10,388 nt of DNA, taken from assembly GCA_036507695.1 (NCBI GenBank), contig DATCIR010000218.1:1-10388 (forward strand). The letters run 5' to 3'. The position numbers were made by a program, and so were the translations under genes. The notes under the pieces were generated by a model that saw only the letters and a program-made list of their open reading frames with translations, made no database searches and had not been told where the DNA came from. This document shows positions 7,185-10,388 of the stretch, in pieces (the first letter of the stretch is position 1; each line of letters opens with the position of its first letter). Source of the stretch: JAKEGK01 sp036507695 (lineage in GTDB: Bacteria > Pseudomonadota > Gammaproteobacteria > SZUA-152).

Positions 7185-9371
7185 TTAATAAGCTGCGGGT
7201 TCTTCCGCTTCCTTGCCGGGTTGCACTAGTGTTTGCGCGCCGGAATAGTCGACCTTGCCGGTGCCCAGCAGGGGCACCGCAATCACCGCCTGCACCTTGC
7301 GCGGCACGTTAATTTCGCCGATGTTGTCACGGTGCGCCTGCTGCACCAGCGCCTGCCGGTCGGCGTTCTTTTGGGTGGTGAGCAGGATAATCTGCTCGCC
7401 TTTGCGTTCATCCGGAATAGCCACCGCCGCATGTTGCGCGTCAGGCCATACTTTTCCCGCCAGCGCTTCCACCGCGGTGAGTGACACCATTTCACCGGCG
7501 ACTTTCGCAAAGCGTCTGGCGCGGCCGCTGATTTCTATGAAGCCCTCTTCATCGATGTTGACAATATCCCCCGTGTCATACCAGCCATCACCGTGTTCGG
7601 TCGCAGGCGGCGTCAGTTGACCGGGATTGTGATGCAATAAATAACCGAGCATAATGTTGGGCCCTTTCACATACAGCCGCGCGCCGCTGGTTAAACCGGG
7701 AACCTTCTCCAGCTTATGCTGCATGCCCGGCATCAAGCGGCCGACAGTTCCCGGTTTATTCGCCATGGGGGTGTTGACGGCGAGCACGGGACTGCACTCA
7801 GTGGCGCCGTAACCTTCAAATATGCGCACGCCAAATTTGTTTTCCCAGACCTCCCGGGTTTCTTCCTTGAGTTTTTCCGCGCCGGCAAACACGTAACGCA
7901 CGCTGTAAAAATCATAGGGATGGGCGAAGCGCGCGTAACCGGCCAGAAAGGTATTGGTGCCGAACATAATAGTGGCGTTGATGTCGTAAGCGACTTCCGG
8001 GATTACGCGAAAATGCAGGGGAGAGGGATACAAAAAGGTTTTCATGCCTGAAAGCATCGGCAGCAGCGTGCCGGCGGTTAGCCCGAAGGAATGGAACAAC
8101 GGCAAGGCGTTCAAGGCAATATCCTGCGCATTGAAATCAATACGCGCCGCCATCTGGTTCATATTGGCCAGCAGGTTTTCATGCGAGAGCACGACGCCTT
8201 TGGGCGTACCTTCGGACCCGGAAGTAAACAATACTACCGCCGGCGAATTGGGAGGCACACCGCGCTGGCGGTGACGCCGTTTAAGTCCACGGTCAAATTT
8301 CGCGATAATAATGCCGCGCAGCTTCTGGTACAGGGAAATGTGTTTCGCGATATCTTCCAGGTACAGCACCTTGACTTTGCGCGCCAGCTCGTCCGCCACT
8401 TCACCCAGCTTTGCGGTGCGAATAAATTGCCGCGCGGTGATCACAGTGTTGATTTGCGCGGTTTCGCAGGCGGAAATCATGCCGTGCGCACCCACGGTAA
8501 AGTTCAGCATGGCGGGGATGCGGCCATAGGCGTGCAATCCCCAAAATGTCACCACGGTGCTGAGCGCGCCCGGCAACATGATCCCGACATATTCGCCCCG
8601 GCGGCTGTATTGGCTAAGCGCTTTGCCTAAAACCAGCGTCTTGGTAATCAATGTATCGTAATTGATGGGTGTGCGCTGAATGTCTTCCGCGATGACTTTT
8701 TTGCCGCCATGGATTTTACGCGCATCAAGCAACTTATCGAACAACGACGTGCGGTAATTGCTGGTTTCAAATATCAGGTGGGTCATGATATCCGACAATA
8801 TCTTGCCGGCTTTTTCCCGCCGCGCCCTGCCGCGATAGGATTCATCGACTTCGATAATCTGCGGCTCCTGAATGACGAGTAAGATGTTCGGAAACAGACG
8901 CTGCCGCACCCGGCCGCGCAAGTGCGAGAACGGGGAATATTGCGCGCCTTCGATACGCACCGGTAACACCTGCGCGCGGGAACGCAATGCCACCAGGCCA
9001 GGACCCTGATAAATCTTCATGAGCGAGCCGGTTACGGTAATCCTGCCTTCCGGAAAAATGACCACGGTCGCGCCTTCTTCAACCCGTTTGATCAGGCTGC
9101 GCATGGATAATGGATTGGTAGGATCCATGGGGAAGGTGACGAAAAACAATGACGCGACGCGCAGCATCCAGGACTTGGCGATATGGGTATTGACCGCGAA
9201 CGTCAGCTCCCGCGGCAGAAAGGCGAACAACAACACCACGTCGAGATAAGAGGCGTGATTTGCCACGATAATCGACGGCCCTTCGAGTTTGCCGATATGC
9301 TCCAATCCCCGAACATCGACGTTATAGAGTTTGATTAGCAGCCAACGAATTACAGCTTTAAATATTTTCAT
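7185..9371 (-). CDS. aas: Bifunctional 2-acylglycerophosphoethanolamine acyltransferase / acyl-ACP synthetase Aas
   Basis: Aas is an inner-membrane enzyme that activates a fatty acid with ATP onto bound acyl carrier protein and transfers it to position 2 of lysophospholipids, repairing membrane lipid. The 728-residue product (E. coli: 719) has both domains. Residues 1-200 form a PlsC-type acyltransferase with NHASYLD (His39, Asp44) and FPEGR (106-110). Residues about 230-728 form an AMP-binding synthetase with FTSGSEGTPKG at 382-392, EGYGATE at 519-525, YDTGD at 598-602, GRARRFAKVAGE at 616-627 and the catalytic-type lysine in GTGKVDY (Lys706). Identity to E. coli Aas is high in VVIFPEGRITxTGSLMKIY and LPLFHSFGLT. 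The ATG at 9371 has GGAG six bases upstream; the TTG at 9383 is rejected because it overlaps this Shine-Dalgarno sequence. The gene starts 14 bp after the TetR gene, implying cotranscription. Confidence 0.96.
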   Translation of the reverse strand: MKIFKAVIRWLLIKLYNVDVRGLEHIGKLEGPSIIVANHASYLDVVLLFAFLPRELTFAVNTHIAKSWMLRVASLFFVTFPMDPTNPLSMRSLIKRVEEGATVVIFPEGRITVTGSLMKIYQGPGLVALRSRAQVLPVRIEGAQYSPFSHLRGRVRQRLFPNILLVIQEPQIIEVDESYRGRARREKAGKILSDIMTHLIFETSNYRTSLFDKLLDARKIHGGKKVIAEDIQRTPINYDTLITKTLVLGKALSQYSRRGEYVGIMLPGALSTVVTFWGLHAYGRIPAMLNFTVGAHGMISACETAQINTVITARQFIRTAKLGEVADELARKVKVLYLEDIAKHISLYQKLRGIIIAKFDRGLKRRHRQRGVPPNSPAVVLFTSGSEGTPKGVVLSHENLLANMNQMAARIDFNAQDIALNALPLFHSFGLTAGTLLPMLSGMKTFLYPSPLHFRVIPEVAYDINATIMFGTNTFLAGYARFAHPYDFYSVRYVFAGAEKLKEETREVWENKFGVRIFEGYGATECSPVLAVNTPMANKPGTVGRLMPGMQHKLEKVPGLTSGARLYVKGPNIMLGYLLHHNPGQLTPPATEHGDGWYDTGDIVNIDEEGFIEISGRARRFAKVAGEMVSLTAVEALAGKVWPDAQHAAVAIPDERKGEQIILLTTQKNADRQALVQQAHRDNIGEINVPRKVQAVIAVPLLGTGKVDYSGAQTLVQPGKEAEEPAAY

Positions 9372-9385
9372 TTTTGTCTCCAATA

Positions 9386-9997
9386 TTAAACAGGAATGTC
9401 CGCGGCAATGCCTGCGACAAAGTGATTAATCAGGGAATCTGTCAGCGTTTGAATGGATTGAGCATCATCCACTTCAAGTTTGTTCGTTACCGCCAGCGCA
9501 CAAATACCGTGTACACCACACCATAAGGTTTTAGCGGTTTGCGCAATTTTTTTGCGGCTTTGGCCGGCAAGCAACGGTTGCAGTTGTTGTTCAACCAGTT
9601 CAAACATCCGGTTTACTTTCATGCGATACCATTGCGGCGCTTCCACGCCTTTTGCCAGATTATGTTCGAATATCATTTTCCAGCGGTGCGGGTGCCGGGT
9701 GGCAAATTCCACGTACGCTCTGCCGATAGCAAGGATACAGGTGCGCGGTTGCCGGCACGAAACCGTCGCTGCCAATAATGACTCGTATAACATATCCAGG
9801 GTGCGCGCATTAACGTGTGAAATCAGTTCATCGATATTCTCGAACACCAGGTAAAGCGTGCCCACCGTGTAGCCGATCTCGTGGGCGATTTTGCGGGCGC
9901 TCAAACCCTGCAGTCCATCCCGGGTAACGAGTTTCTCCGCGGCGCTTAACGCCATTTCCTTGATTTGCTCTTTAGTGTGATCGCTTCTTCTGGCCAT
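9386..9997 (-). CDS. TetR-family transcriptional regulator of the aas-lplT cluster (inferred)
   Basis: The 203-residue product has the TetR layout of an N-terminal helix-turn-helix and an all-helical ligand-binding C-terminal half. The DNA-binding part is about residues 8-58. Its recognition region SARKIAHEIGYTVGTLYLVFENIDEL (33-58) has the usual GYTVGTLYxxF pattern. The C-terminal half contains FATRHPHRWKMIFEHNL and LWCGVHGICALAVTNKL. The latter is the W-x-G-V-H-G motif of the TetR subgroup with a WHG/TetR_C_33-type C-terminal domain. The ligand cannot be read from the sequence. GAGG five bases before the ATG at 9997 is a good ribosome-binding site. The stop lies 14 bp before the aas ATG, so regulator and enzyme are almost certainly one operon. 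A perfect 18-bp inverted repeat overlies its predicted promoter, which fits autorepression and, through the operon, control of lysophospholipid repair by a lipid or acyl signal. That functional link is inference. Confidence 0.9.
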   Translation of the reverse strand: MARRSDHTKEQIKEMALSAAEKLVTRDGLQGLSARKIAHEIGYTVGTLYLVFENIDELISHVNARTLDMLYESLLAATVSCRQPRTCILAIGRAYVEFATRHPHRWKMIFEHNLAKGVEAPQWYRMKVNRMFELVEQQLQPLLAGQSRKKIAQTAKTLWCGVHGICALAVTNKLEVDDAQSIQTLTDSLINHFVAGIAADIPV

Positions 9998-10100
9998 GAC
10001 AACCTCGTATAGTGTCCGACGGGATTATTGTGAAAAATTACCGTAACTGCTCACCCCAAAAAATAATTGAACTATTGAACACCGTTAAGTATTAGGCTAA

Positions 10101-10129
10101 AGTCTAAATGAACAGTGTTTATTTATCAA
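10101..10129 (-). promoter_or_regulatory. Predicted promoter of the tetR-aas operon
   Basis: On the - strand TTGATA (10124-10129, five of six to consensus) is followed after exactly 17 bp by TAGACT (10101-10106, four of six). Transcription would begin near 10094, about 97 bases before the regulator's ATG. One arm of the 18-bp inverted repeat fills the spacer exactly, so a bound repressor would block polymerase. Confidence 0.55.
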
Positions 10130-10151
10130 CTGAAAATAAACACTGTTCATT
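10107..10151. promoter_or_regulatory. 18-bp perfect inverted repeat, probable TetR operator
   Basis: The arms at 10107-10124 and 10134-10151 are perfectly complementary over 18 bp and separated by nine bases. Each arm contains TGAACAGTGTTTA, itself close to a dyad (TGAACA-G-TGTTTA), so the region may be two operator sites in opposite orientation rather than one long site. A weaker relative, TTGAACACCGTTAA, lies at 10075-10088 near the predicted transcription start. One arm occupies the spacer of the predicted tetR promoter. No T-tract follows on either side, which argues against a terminator. Binding by the adjacent TetR protein is inferred from position and symmetry. A divergent gene beyond the window could share the operator. 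Confidence 0.65.
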
Positions 10152-10271
10152 AAAAAGCGTAATACGTCACAAAATTGTGGCAGTAAGGGCTTTTATTCAA
10201 CAACGATTGTAACTACTCACCCCGTGTGCAGCCTAGGTTAAAGCGGTGCGGGTGTCTCCTGCCGGGGGCGT

Positions 10272-10388
10272 CTGCGGCCAGGGATGGCCGCAGTCGACGG
10301 ATTCGCCGGGAGCGAATCCGGTCGCACGCAGTGCGCCCGCAGGGTGTGGGCCAGGGATGGCCCACAACAACCTACAGGGACGTACTTG
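10272..10388. repeat. Cluster of GC-rich hairpins with GGGA loops, running off the window
   Basis: Four inverted repeats follow each other with little spacing. They are CTGCGGCCA-GGGA-TGGCCGCAG (10272-10293, 9-bp stem), a 9-bp stem CGGATTCGC/GCGAATCCG with loop CGGGA (10298-10320), a 5-bp stem CGCAC/GTGCG (10323-10335), and TGTGGGCCA/TGGCCCACA with loop GGGA (10345-10366). The cluster ends in CCTACAGGGACGTACTTG at the window edge and probably continues. Stems differ in sequence but keep their pairing while the GGGA loop is constant, as expected if the folded shape matters. A degenerate relative is at 7099-7142. No protein-coding gene is seen here. The type resembles the intergenic GGGATGG-type repeats of many gammaproteobacteria; I know no established function. 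Confidence 0.65.

Larger units (their letters stand above)
10043..10223. repeat. Direct repeat pair GTAACTRCTCACCCC
   Basis: GTAACTGCTCACCCC at 10043-10057 and GTAACTACTCACCCC at 10209-10223 match at 14 of 15 positions and lie 166 bp apart, flanking the operator and promoter region. The second copy stands just before the hairpin cluster. This may be a boundary motif of an intergenic repeat element, or a segmental duplication. No coding sequence lies between the copies. Confidence 0.5.

Noticed and set aside
8091..8630. 179-codon + strand frame inside aas
   Set aside because: It is antisense to the conserved AMP-binding domain of aas, and has no recognisable domain or supporting context.
10107..10151. 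Reading the 18-bp inverted repeat as an intrinsic terminator
   Set aside because: It is AT-rich, lies upstream of the regulator and has no T-tract on either strand; operator function fits better.
10272..10388. CRISPR array at the right end
   Set aside because: The repeated units are hairpins of different sequence with almost no spacer, not identical direct repeats with regular spacers.

Overview
The window looks like chromosomal DNA from a gammaproteobacterium of moderate GC content. UvrA, SSB, a YajR-type transporter, LplT and Aas all match their E. coli counterparts closely when compared from memory. I cannot name the genus. There is no tRNA, rRNA, CRISPR array, transposase, integrase or phage gene, so this is core housekeeping DNA with some repeat-bearing intergenic spacers.

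Layout, left to right. Positions 1-141 are the 3' end of an EAL-domain (c-di-GMP phosphodiesterase type) gene on the + strand. A spacer of about 300 bp follows, holding one copy of a dispersed repeat. uvrA lies on the - strand (441-3293). Divergent from it are a yajR-like MFS transporter with a C-terminal ferredoxin-like domain (3397-4794) and ssb (4880-5323). A strong intrinsic terminator follows ssb (5360-5390). Next is a candidate 46-codon single-span membrane protein (5445-5585). A spacer with the second copy of the dispersed repeat comes after it. On the - strand there is then a lipid cluster read right to left: a TetR-family regulator (9386-9997), aas (7185-9371) and lplT (5822-7003). 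The right-hand end (9998-10388) carries the regulator's upstream region, including an 18-bp perfect inverted repeat straddling a predicted promoter, and then a run of GC-rich hairpins with GGGA in their loops that continues to the window edge.

Two functional groups stand out. The first is DNA maintenance: UvrA is the damage-recognition subunit of nucleotide excision repair and SSB is the single-strand binding protein. In E. coli these genes are direct divergent neighbours with SOS control; here a transporter gene separates them and I see no convincing LexA box. The second is membrane phospholipid repair: LplT flips lysophospholipids inward and Aas re-acylates them. The TetR gene lies 14 bp upstream of aas, which suggests a locally controlled lysophospholipid-recycling operon, with the palindrome as probable operator.

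I did not find a clearly new multi-gene system. The items most worth checking are the TetR operator and its link to aas-lplT, the hairpin repeat family (a cluster at the right end plus a degenerate copy between aas and lplT), and the small membrane protein after ssb.
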